Shown: one piece after another, positions 25,644 through 32,945 of the stretch
Layout: each line of letters starts with the position of its first letter
Position numbering within the stretch: the first letter of the stretch is position 1
Notes under the pieces: model-generated
The model's database searches: none
What the model was told of the DNA's origin: nothing
The model's input: the letters and a program-made list of their open reading frames with translations, nothing else
Made by a program: the position numbers and the translations under genes
Origin: Nitrososphaera sp. UBA210
GTDB taxonomy: Archaea > Thermoproteota > Nitrososphaeria > Nitrososphaerales > Nitrososphaeraceae
Assembly: GCA_002494895.1 (NCBI GenBank)
Contig: DADA01000033.1
Coordinates: 1 to 37,359 of the forward strand
DNA length: 37,359 nt
Direction: 5' to 3'

Positions 25644-25651
25644 CCCCCCCC
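25644..25651. repeat. Homopolymer of eight C upstream of the 225-residue gene
   Basis: The plus-strand run of eight C lies just before the GTG start of the 24958-25635 gene (as G8 on its coding strand). It could affect translation or vary in length. It borders the R-M region. Confidence 0.8.
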
Positions 25652-25804
25652 AGAACCCGATTCTAGCAGCGCCTGTTATTATTTTAATTTGTTGGTTTTT
25701 TGGATTATATTCTGCGTTCTACACGAATGTAAATTGCTAGAAAACCGCTGCCGGCAACAATTAACGTGCAGGCACAAGGCGAATCGGCAATACCGCGGTT
25801 CAAA

Positions 25805-25814
25805 CCTTATTAAG
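25805..25814 (+). promoter_or_regulatory. TATA element for the restriction-modification pair
   Basis: ccttattaag is centred ~25 nt before GTG 25834. Confidence 0.5.
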
Positions 25815-25833
25815 CTAGGGATCTTCGGCTAGG

Positions 25834-26796
25834 GTGAAACTCTTGCCAGTTAACTCGGATAAACCTGCCAGATGGAAGGCTGATGTCGCATTATCTGTTG
25901 ACATGTATAACAAATGGTTCATGCGATTTGCTCCTGAGACCTACCGAAATGCCCGCATAGTTGCTACACGCCAGGTGATTGCCGCGTTGTCAGTCACAAA
26001 AGATCTTACGGATATTTCACCACGCACGCTGACGGGCAATCCGTCGATTTTGCCGATTCTGCGCATGTCTACTGCTCCACCCTTGGCACGCGATCGTCTG
26101 ATAGGTCTCGCGCAGGTTCATTCCAGTCTTGTCAGGGCGATGGAAATTCATAAGAAAATTCCTTCTAAACTAATAGCCCTTGAGGATGAACTGCTAAAGA
26201 TTGAAACTCTAATCCTGAAGATGATTGATAAAGACATTTTCCCGTGGCTGGAGATGAAGAAGAAACCGACCAAAAGTGAGGTACTGCGTGCTTCCACAAT
26301 TGTGGCGGACAGACTCTGTGGCTCAGCCGCGGATCCCATTATTCGAAACGCTCAAGAACAAAGGCAATTGAAATTGATTGGCCAGTGGTTCGATAAACGC
26401 GGTTACAGTCGAGTAAAAAACACTAGCGGGCTAAGATTCGAAAAGATGAATCCCGGATCGTACACTTTTCATCTTAATATTCCGGCCAAACTCAGTGCCG
26501 GCATTCAGATCAACATTTCCGCCGACGCTGTAATCATGCCTAAGAATGCGAAACTGGGAGAATATCCACTGTTGATTGAAGCAAAATCTTCTGGTGATTT
26601 TACTAACACTAACAAGAGAAGGAAGGAAGAGGCTATCAAGGCGGCACAGCTTCGGAACAGTTTCGGCGATTCTGTTCGTTATGTGCTGTTTCTATGTGGA
26701 TACTTTGACGCAGCCTATTTAGGCTACGAGGCTGCAGAAGGCATAGATTGGATCTGGGAGCACAGAATAGATGAATTTGTTGAATTCGGGGTATAG
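25834..26796 (+). CDS. XamI-like type II restriction endonuclease
   Basis: 320 residues from GTG 25834. The N-terminal part matches the XamI family as I remember it: DKPxRWKADxxxSVDMYNKWFM and a LRMSTAPPLARDRLIGLA stretch. The catalytic core is PD-(D/E)xK-like: Asp231 (SADAV), Glu249 and Lys251 (LLIEAKSS), all intact. XamI cuts GTCGAC, so this specificity is a fair hypothesis. The partner methylase starts 3 nt after its stop, and the pair are clearly AT-richer than their neighbours, which suggests acquisition by transfer. Confidence 0.85.
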   Translation: MKLLPVNSDKPARWKADVALSVDMYNKWFMRFAPETYRNARIVATRQVIAALSVTKDLTDISPRTLTGNPSILPILRMSTAPPLARDRLIGLAQVHSSLVRAMEIHKKIPSKLIALEDELLKIETLILKMIDKDIFPWLEMKKKPTKSEVLRASTIVADRLCGSAADPIIRNAQEQRQLKLIGQWFDKRGYSRVKNTSGLRFEKMNPGSYTFHLNIPAKLSAGIQINISADAVIMPKNAKLGEYPLLIEAKSSGDFTNTNKRRKEEAIKAAQLRNSFGDSVRYVLFLCGYFDAAYLGYEAAEGIDWIWEHRIDEFVEFGV

Positions 26797-26799
26797 GCA

Positions 26800-28374
26800 G
26801 TGAACTCTCTAGACAAGGTAGAAGAACTGAGGGTTAGAATTCAGGATGTGCTGGACGACGATAGCCAAATCAAACGTAATAAGCTTGGTCAATTTGCCAC
26901 ACCGTCGCCGCTTGCATTGGATATCGTTGCATGTGCCAAGACGCTAATATCTAGCAGTACAAGACTGCGATTCTTCGACCCTGCATTCGGTACAGGTGCA
27001 TTTTATTCTGCGCTTCTTAGACTCTATGATCGTGATAAGATCGAGTTAGCATTTGGATTTGAGATAGATGAACGCTACGGGAGTGAGGCGAGACGAATCT
27101 GGAACAAATCGCCATTAAAGCTTGTGATCGCCGATTTCACGGCCCAATGCGCGCCAAAGTCGGAAGCTGAGAAGGCGAATCTTGTCATTTGCAATCCGCC
27201 TTACGTGAGACATCATCACCTGAGTATTTCGGAGAAGGAACGGATGAGGCAAATCGTCAAGGACTCGACAGGGATCAGACTTAGCGGATTAGCCGGCCTG
27301 TACTGCTATTTCATGCTAATGTCTCATAAATGGATGACACGCGATGGGATCGCGGGTTGGCTAGTTCCGAGTGAATTCTTGGACGTCAACTATGGCATCG
27401 AAGTTAAAAGATTCTTGCTTGAGAATGTTATGCTGCTTAGAATTCATCGATTTGATCCAAGTGATGTTCAATTTTCGGATGCAGATGTATCCTCAGCAGT
27501 GGTTTGGTTTAAGAACACGCTACCGAAAAGCAATCACAATGTAAGATTAACGCATGGAGGAACATTAGAGAACCCTGCAAGATCGAACATTGTTTCGGCA
27601 AAAGAATTGGCAGAAATGAGCAAATGGACTTTCTATCACGCGCCGGGACATCGAAGCAATCCGACTGAGAAAGTGACAAAATTGTCAGACTTGTTCGGAA
27701 TTAAGAGAGGAATAGCAACAGGATCAAATGACTACTTTATTTTGGATGAAGAAAAAGTACATCATTACAAAATTCCATCAGAGTTCTTGATACCGATTTT
27801 ACCTACGCCACGGAAATTGGCTACAGACAAGGTAGATGCGGATGAAAATGAGGATCCCATTGTGAAGCATAAGTTATTCTTGTTGAAATGCGAACTTTCG
27901 GAAGAGAGTATCAAATCTGCGTATCCAAGCTTATGGGAGTATCTGAAGCTTGGTTTGAAATTGGGCGTAGATAAAAGGTATCTTTGCAAGCACCGGTCTC
28001 CTTGGTACTCTCAAGAGGACCGGCCTGCCGCTCCGTTCCTCTGCTCGTATTTTGGGAGAAAGACAGGACGCCGGGAAGCACCATTTCGATTTATTCTTAA
28101 TCGATCGAGAGCTACCGCTTCTAATTCATATCTCATGTTATACCCCATGCCTAACCTGCAAAAGGCACTAGATGCCGATGCTCGGCTCTACGGAAAGGTA
28201 TGGGAATGTCTAAAGAAAATTACTTCTGAAGAACTGATCAGATCAGGACGCGTTTATGGAGGCGGGTTGCACAAATTAGAACCTGCGGAACTTTCCACCG
28301 TACCAGCTGATGGCCTCTACAAAGAACTGCCGCTCATAGGTTATTCAAAGGCGAGAGTCTCCCGAAGGTCGTGA
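26800..28374 (+). CDS. Adenine-specific DNA methyltransferase of the R-M pair
   Basis: 524 residues, GTG 26800. Protects the host sites of the neighbouring endonuclease by N6-adenine methylation. Motif X-like GQFATP (~30-35), motif I FDPAFGTGAF (~59-68), motif IV NPPYV (132-136), then the target-recognition region in the C-terminal third. The order X-I-IV-TRD is of the gamma class, as in TaqI/Eco57I-type methylases. It follows the nuclease with a 3-nt gap. The composition is low in G+C compared with flanking genes. Confidence 0.9.
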   Translation: MNSLDKVEELRVRIQDVLDDDSQIKRNKLGQFATPSPLALDIVACAKTLISSSTRLRFFDPAFGTGAFYSALLRLYDRDKIELAFGFEIDERYGSEARRIWNKSPLKLVIADFTAQCAPKSEAEKANLVICNPPYVRHHHLSISEKERMRQIVKDSTGIRLSGLAGLYCYFMLMSHKWMTRDGIAGWLVPSEFLDVNYGIEVKRFLLENVMLLRIHRFDPSDVQFSDADVSSAVVWFKNTLPKSNHNVRLTHGGTLENPARSNIVSAKELAEMSKWTFYHAPGHRSNPTEKVTKLSDLFGIKRGIATGSNDYFILDEEKVHHYKIPSEFLIPILPTPRKLATDKVDADENEDPIVKHKLFLLKCELSEESIKSAYPSLWEYLKLGLKLGVDKRYLCKHRSPWYSQEDRPAAPFLCSYFGRKTGRREAPFRFILNRSRATASNSYLMLYPMPNLQKALDADARLYGKVWECLKKITSEELIRSGRVYGGGLHKLEPAELSTVPADGLYKELPLIGYSKARVSRRS

Positions 28375-28450
28375 GTATTTGTTCGAGGTAGCCATGAATG
28401 ATGATTGGATGCTGGCTACTCGCAAGTTAGTCGGATCAACACTCAACATC

Positions 28451-28460
28451 TTTTTATCTA
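28451..28460 (+). promoter_or_regulatory. TATA element for tmk
   Basis: tttttatcta is centred ~26 nt before GTG 28481. Confidence 0.5.
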
Positions 28461-28480
28461 CCTCCTAACGACCCTAGGCG

Positions 28481-29074
28481 GTGGCAGCAAAGGGCAAGAT
28501 AGTGGTGATCGAAGGCACCGACAAGGCTGGCAAGACCACCCAGTCGCGAATGCTTCTTGAAGCCCTGAAAAATGCAGGGAAGATCGCTGTCGTCATGGAT
28601 TTTCCAGACTATGCAACTCCGATTGGCATGGAAATTCGGGCATTTCTTGATGGCAAGAGGGATTACCCTTCAGAGACAAAGCACCTTCTCTTCTCTGCCA
28701 ACCGCTGGGAGAAAAAGAGAGAGATAGAGAGCATGGTGCGAAATGGAACTCTTGTAGTCATGAACAGGTACTGGCAATCAAACCTGGTCTACGGAGCCGC
28801 CAACGGGATAGATCCAGGCTGGCTTTTAAAGCTGGACAAAGGCCTTCCCAAAGAAGATTTGGTGATAACCCTGCTTGTCGACCCCTCAACATCCAGCAGG
28901 AGGGCTGAAAACCAGGACACTTTTGAGGCCGACTCGCAACTTGCCTCCAGTGCACACAAGAACTACCTAAAGTACGCAAAGAAATTCAAATGGCTAGTAA
29001 TCGACGGCTCAAAAAGCAAAGAGCGTGTGCACCAAGAAATAATGAAAATAGTCAGAAAAAAGCTCAAAGTTTAA
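28481..29074 (+). CDS. tmk: Thymidylate kinase
   Basis: Phosphorylates dTMP to dTDP. 197 residues from GTG 28481. P-loop EGTDKAGKTT (~11-20), DFPDYATPIG, the NRYWQSN segment (equivalent to the DRY motif), and the lid with RRAENQDTFE. Short leaderless promoter. It is followed 31 nt later by an HD phosphohydrolase and then UMP kinase, a nucleotide-metabolism cluster. The R-M pair lies upstream with a ~106-nt gap. Confidence 0.93.
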   Translation: MAAKGKIVVIEGTDKAGKTTQSRMLLEALKNAGKIAVVMDFPDYATPIGMEIRAFLDGKRDYPSETKHLLFSANRWEKKREIESMVRNGTLVVMNRYWQSNLVYGAANGIDPGWLLKLDKGLPKEDLVITLLVDPSTSSRRAENQDTFEADSQLASSAHKNYLKYAKKFKWLVIDGSKSKERVHQEIMKIVRKKLKV

Positions 29075-29105
29075 GTCCTCCCTTTCTTCATGAGCAATAA
29101 CAATA

Positions 29106-30377
29106 ATGGATTTTGCTGGCGAGATCACCGACCCCGTCCACCGGTCGATCAGGTTCTCGCAGGTCGAAAAACAAGTCATCGACTGCCCTGCGTTCCAGCG
29201 TCTTCGCAGGATAAGGCAGCTTGCCGGCGCCCACCTCGTCTACCCCAGCGCGCAGCATTCAAGGTTTGAACATTCGCTAGGCGCGATGCATATCGCAGGC
29301 CTTGCCGGGGAATCGCTGCTCGGCAAGGGGTACATCGACAACGCCGAAATTGTTCAGGATCTCCGGCTCGCCGCTCTCTTGCATGACATCGGGCACGGGC
29401 CGTTTTCACACCTTTTTGAAGAGGTACTGGAATACAGGCGCAAGACCAGCCATGAAGAGATCGGCAAAAAGATCATCACAAAGAGCGAGATATCAGATAT
29501 ACTGGGAAAACATGGGCACAGCTCCGAGCAGATAAGCAGATTGTCGTTTGCCCCGGTAAAGGTAAATTTCATGAACGAGATTATTTCTGGCAGCCTTTCA
29601 GCGGACCTGATGGATTACCTGCCGAGGGACGGTCTTTTCACGGGAGCGGAATATGCCAAGGTAGACTATTACAGAATAGTTGCGTCGCTTGAAGTGTGGA
29701 AGAACAGACTTGCCATAAACAAGTCGGCTCTGAACTCGCTTGAATCGATGCTTATCTCCCGCTATGAAATGTTCAAGGCCGTCTATTTCCACAAGACAGT
29801 CAGGTCGGCAGAGGTAATGCTGCTCAATTCAATGATAGCCGCCGACGAGTCCCTGGGGCTGACTGACACGTCGCTAGAAAACTATCTTTCTCTAACCGAT
29901 GAAGCGACGCTTGAACGGCTGTGTGAAGTAAACGAGGGAGCCAGGGCCGCCTTTGCCGCAAGGCTCGCGCGGGACTACCGCGACAGGAGGCTCCTCAAAA
30001 GCGTCTATGAGAAATTTCTGCACAAGCGGGACAACCGCAGGATGGACAGAAAATCGCTAAAGGCGCTGGCATGTCAAATCGCCGATGCAGCTCATGTGGA
30101 CAGCGACTATGTATTTGTCGATGCGTCCCGCGCACCTTCGATGCCGCTGACTCCGAGCAAACAGGAAATGTACTCCGTGTTCACCGTCGACAAGGAGAAA
30201 GCCGAAGAAATGCCAATTTCCAGAATTCCGCTGATAGAATCCATTTCAGGGTTTTTTGACATGGTCCGTGTGTACACGACAGCAGAGTACCGTGAAAAAG
30301 TAGAGCGATCTGTTAAAAAGGTGCTGGGCGCTCAAGGATCACTGCATATGGAGGGCGGTAGGTCGCATGGCCAGTAA
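29106..30377 (+). CDS. HD-domain phosphohydrolase (SAMHD1-like dNTPase candidate)
   Basis: 423 residues. The HD motifs are intact: His51/His56 region (HSRFEHSLG), His93-Asp94 (LLHDIGHGPFSHLF), and a later Asp in DLMDYLPRD (~168-175). The pattern RFEHSLG plus HDIGHGPFSH is that of SAMHD1-like and dGTPase-related enzymes, which hydrolyse dNTPs. The C-terminal ~150 residues resemble the helical tail of that family. It overlaps pyrH by 11 nt and follows tmk, so it likely serves nucleotide pool control; I do not prove the substrate. Confidence 0.87.
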   Translation: MDFAGEITDPVHRSIRFSQVEKQVIDCPAFQRLRRIRQLAGAHLVYPSAQHSRFEHSLGAMHIAGLAGESLLGKGYIDNAEIVQDLRLAALLHDIGHGPFSHLFEEVLEYRRKTSHEEIGKKIITKSEISDILGKHGHSSEQISRLSFAPVKVNFMNEIISGSLSADLMDYLPRDGLFTGAEYAKVDYYRIVASLEVWKNRLAINKSALNSLESMLISRYEMFKAVYFHKTVRSAEVMLLNSMIAADESLGLTDTSLENYLSLTDEATLERLCEVNEGARAAFAARLARDYRDRRLLKSVYEKFLHKRDNRRMDRKSLKALACQIADAAHVDSDYVFVDASRAPSMPLTPSKQEMYSVFTVDKEKAEEMPISRIPLIESISGFFDMVRVYTTAEYREKVERSVKKVLGAQGSLHMEGGRSHGQ

Positions 30378-31047
30378 GCAGCGTGTTGTAATCAAGCTCA
30401 GTGGCAAGGTCTTTGGCGACAACGCTTCAATCGACTTGAAAAAGTATGCTGGCATGCTTGTCGAGATAAGCGGCCAGGTCCAGCCCGTGATTGTTGCCGG
30501 CGGAGGCAAGATTGCGCGTCACTACATCGAGATCGCAAGAAAGTTCGATCTGGACGAAGCAAGCCTTGACATCATGGGTATCGAGGTTTCAAGGCTGAAC
30601 GCCAAGCTCGTGATTGCAGCATTGGGCGAAAGGGCCTACGCCTCAGTGCCAAAGAATCTTGAAGAAGTAGAATCTGCTGCCGCCACAGGCAAGATCGTTT
30701 GCACTGGAGGGCTCCACCCTGGACAGAGTACCAACGCGACGGCAGCGCTAATCGCGGAAAAAATCAAGGCGTCCAGATTCCTCAACGCAACTGACGTCGA
30801 CGGCATCTATGATTCTGACCCGAACAAGAACAGGGGTGCCAAGATGTTCAAAGAGATCACTGTAAAAAAATGTCTGGAAATACTTGGCTCCGAAAACTCG
30901 GCCGCCGGCGCGTATGACCTCATGGACATCGTGGCGCTCAAGGTAATAGAGCGCTCAAGAATTCCGACGGTCGTGCTCAAGTCCGATGTCACTGCCATCA
31001 AAAGCGCGGTAGCAGGCAAGGCAACAGGCACGCGCATTATTTTCTAG
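30367..31047 (+). CDS. pyrH: UMP kinase, archaeal type
   Basis: Makes UDP from UMP. 226 residues of the amino-acid kinase fold: KLSGKVFG (~10-17), VIVAGGGKIAR (~41-51), the TNATAALIAE and ATDVDGIYD segments. Length and motifs fit archaeal PyrH. The start ATG 30367 overlaps the end of the HD gene by 11 nt, so translational coupling is likely. The TAG stop is shared with the convergent gene through CTAG at 31044-31047. Confidence 0.93.
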   Translation: MASKQRVVIKLSGKVFGDNASIDLKKYAGMLVEISGQVQPVIVAGGGKIARHYIEIARKFDLDEASLDIMGIEVSRLNAKLVIAALGERAYASVPKNLEEVESAAATGKIVCTGGLHPGQSTNATAALIAEKIKASRFLNATDVDGIYDSDPNKNRGAKMFKEITVKKCLEILGSENSAAGAYDLMDIVALKVIERSRIPTVVLKSDVTAIKSAVAGKATGTRIIF

Positions 31048-31361
31048 GAAACGGTCTTGATCTGGCCTGCAAATTCCGTCATGCCGTCGGATATCATCTT
31101 TTTGAAAATTTCTTCGCCCTTGCCCGCAGGCATTGGCCTTGACTGGGCCTTTGCATAGCCTTCCTTGTCACAGATGAAAAGCATCGCCTCGCTTCCCCGG
31201 GTCATCCTGCCCGCAAAGTCTTCTTCTCCCACAGGCTCGAAGCCTTCTTTGCCCTGCTTTATTGTGTACGTGAGCATCGCAAATCCGGCGTAGTCAAAAA
31301 GTTTCATCTGCGCTTTCTGCGCCCTTTCCTTTCCGATGTGTGCCGCCTTGTGGTACTGCAC
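31044..31361 (-). CDS. Unrecognised small cytoplasmic protein
   Basis: 105 residues, GTG start 31361, TATA element ~31 nt upstream. Mixed alpha/beta sequence with FDYAGFAMLTYTIKQG and RGSEAMLFICDKEGYAKAQS; no signal or transmembrane segment and no motif I can name. It is convergent with pyrH. Confidence 0.65.
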   Translation of the reverse strand: MQYHKAAHIGKERAQKAQMKLFDYAGFAMLTYTIKQGKEGFEPVGEEDFAGRMTRGSEAMLFICDKEGYAKAQSRPMPAGKGEEIFKKMISDGMTEFAGQIKTVS

Positions 31362-31386
31362 AGCGGCATCAACTCGTGTCCAGCCA

Positions 31387-31396
31387 GAGTATAAGC
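31387..31396 (-). promoter_or_regulatory. TATA element for the 105-residue gene
   Basis: On the minus strand it reads gcttatactc, about 31 nt before GTG 31361. Confidence 0.45.
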
Positions 31397-31451
31397 ATTT
31401 GCTTCTATATCGACAGCTTTAAACAGCAGGTACGTAACAAAAGATGCAATC

Positions 31452-31997
31452 GTGAATTTGAAAGCAGTCTATCTAGTAGGCGGCGGAATTGCCGCTGCAG
31501 CGGTCGCGATATTTTTCTTGCTGGGTTCCGGGAACTTTGCACTGCCCGGGCAGAACAGTCAGCCCGGCAACCAGACCCAGGCACAGGACATCCAGGTTTC
31601 GGTCAAGGAAATACTGGCAGAAAAGACAGACGACAGGAATGCCGACGTAAAGATAACCTTTGACGCTTACAATCCAAACAGAAATACTGCAATACTCGAA
31701 ACCATCCACTACACGATTTACATCGACAGGCTCCGCATGACGACAGGAGACATTGGCGTGAGCCCCGAAGGTTTTCTCGCATCGCAGGAAGGGATTTTCC
31801 CCATTATCGGAAATACCAGCATTTCGCTGAGAGATACCCAAGTTGCCGTCAGGAACAACATTACGGCTGCCAGCTGGGACAGCATGGTTGAGGGAACCGC
31901 AACCTACAGGATTGAGGGCACGTACCTGTTCAAGCTGACGGGCGCCGGCTTCCAGTTCAGCGCCGGCGAGAAGGATTTTGTCCTGACATATCCTTAG
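31452..31997 (+). CDS. Membrane-anchored LEA/WHy-like extracellular protein
   Basis: 181 residues from GTG 31452. One N-terminal helix (~7-26: YLVGGGIAAAAVAIFFLL) works as signal anchor. Residues ~45-180 form a beta-rich domain with the pattern of LEA type 2/WHy proteins (DVKITFDAYNPNRNTAILETIHYTIYIDR, NTS-ISLRDTQVAV), where the NPN segment is typical. Role probably surface structure or stress protection; this is only an inference from the fold pattern. Confidence 0.7.
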   Translation: MNLKAVYLVGGGIAAAAVAIFFLLGSGNFALPGQNSQPGNQTQAQDIQVSVKEILAEKTDDRNADVKITFDAYNPNRNTAILETIHYTIYIDRLRMTTGDIGVSPEGFLASQEGIFPIIGNTSISLRDTQVAVRNNITAASWDSMVEGTATYRIEGTYLFKLTGAGFQFSAGEKDFVLTYP

Positions 31998-32041
31998 TAC
32001 TTTATGATAATAACATTCCATGAAATGACGCCATGCGATAA

Positions 32042-32051
32042 GCATAATAAG
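32042..32051 (+). promoter_or_regulatory. TATA element for the 45-residue membrane protein
   Basis: gcataataag is centred ~29 nt before ATG 32076, which also shows why the longer frame from 32004 is not the true start. Confidence 0.45.
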
Positions 32052-32075
32052 ATTCACGCAAAACCGACGGGTGAT

Positions 32076-32213
32076 ATGGCTGACTCGATGTTCATGTTCT
32101 ACGTGACCGCGGGAATATTCGCATTCCTGGTAGCCGTCGTATTTGGTGCAAGGGCAAAGCGTTACGGTGCAGGATACACTCCAGCAGAAGGGCACACCGC
32201 AAAGAACGAGTGA
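32076..32213 (+). CDS. Small single-pass membrane protein (45 residues)
   Basis: From ATG 32076. A near N-terminal helix (~5-23: MFMFYVTAGIFAFLVAVVFG) is followed by a basic stretch (ARAKRYG) and a short polar tail ending HTAKNE. It should be anchored with the basic tail in the cytoplasm. TATA element at proper spacing. I recognise no family; it resembles the other tiny membrane proteins in size and layout. Confidence 0.6.
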   Translation: MADSMFMFYVTAGIFAFLVAVVFGARAKRYGAGYTPAEGHTAKNE

Positions 32214-32238
32214 CAGTAGCCCGTACCCATTTTTCTTG

Positions 32239-32895
32239 CTATTTCTTTCCCTTTCCGAAAAGTTCGGCTATCAGGTCGCCTGATGTTTCTTCCATTTCCT
32301 TCTTCCTGGCATAGCAGCGCTCAAAGTATTTGCAGGAAAGGCACAGGTCTGACGGCTCGACTATCGGCACCTTGTTATCCTTCAGCAGGGTGCTGAGCAC
32401 TCTGGCCCTTCTCACTATTTCTTCAAACATCCTGCTGTTCTTTGTCACAGAGAATTCAAGCGTCTTTCCGGCCCCAGTCATGTAGATCAAAAAGCCTTCG
32501 TCTTTTCCGAATGCATGAAGACACGCGTTCAGGTAAAGCAGGTGTCGCGGGTGGGGAATTTCTGGCAGCGCCGTAACGATTTCAAACCTAACGACAAATT
32601 CATTGCCCATAATCATGTCCGCGTTCGCTTCAAGCGTCAGGCTGTCAACCCGGTACTCGCCGTGCATGCCGGATAGAGCGCGGCGCATGCCGTTGCTCAG
32701 GAGGACTGAAGCCTTGGTGACATTGTCCGCAGGAAGCGGGTCCTTGCGCTCATAATAGGCCAGTCTCGTGCATCCTGCTGCCTCGATGGCGTGGATCCTG
32801 TCAGAGTTGTTCTTGTCGATCTTTACGTGCAGGTCTTCATAGATCTTGTCAAAAGTTTTCTCTATGGTTTCACGAAGGTCACGGCCGCCAAGCAT
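32239..32895 (-). CDS. Cas4/RecB-like PD-(D/E)xK protein with iron-sulfur cysteines
   Basis: 218 residues. The layout resembles Cas4: a first Cys in GCTRLAYYER (~42), then a central nuclease-like core, and three Cys at the end in CLSCKYFERC (~184-193), together the four ligands of a Cas4-type [4Fe-4S] cluster. The core ADMIMGNEFVVRFEIVT gives the conserved Asp and Glu of the active site, but where Cas4 has E-x-K this protein has E-x-V, so cleavage may be lost. No CRISPR array or other cas gene is seen. Alternatives are a structural DNA-binding homologue. The Cas4-like identification is tentative. Confidence 0.55.
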   Translation of the reverse strand: MLGGRDLRETIEKTFDKIYEDLHVKIDKNNSDRIHAIEAAGCTRLAYYERKDPLPADNVTKASVLLSNGMRRALSGMHGEYRVDSLTLEANADMIMGNEFVVRFEIVTALPEIPHPRHLLYLNACLHAFGKDEGFLIYMTGAGKTLEFSVTKNSRMFEEIVRRARVLSTLLKDNKVPIVEPSDLCLSCKYFERCYARKKEMEETSGDLIAELFGKGKK

Positions 32896-32924
32896 CTGCT
32901 AGCGGCTATACCACATTGCGCGTG

Positions 32925-32934
32925 TTTTATACAT
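32925..32934 (-). promoter_or_regulatory. TATA element for the Cas4-like gene
   Basis: The minus strand reads atgtataaaa, about 35 nt before ATG 32895. Confidence 0.45.
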
Positions 32935-32945
32935 TTTGACAAAAG

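Noticed and set aside
25795..25814. ggttcaaacc resembling a tRNA T arm
   Set aside because: No matching stem or acceptor arm could be built around it; taken as chance at the R-M promoter.
28394..28468. Short 24-codon frame after the methylase
   Set aside because: Too short, no conserved pattern, and it overlaps the tmk promoter.
31473..32195. 240-residue minus-strand frame across the LEA-like and small membrane genes
   Set aside because: Translation is rich in Cys/His/Arg without any family pattern and antisense to two supported genes.
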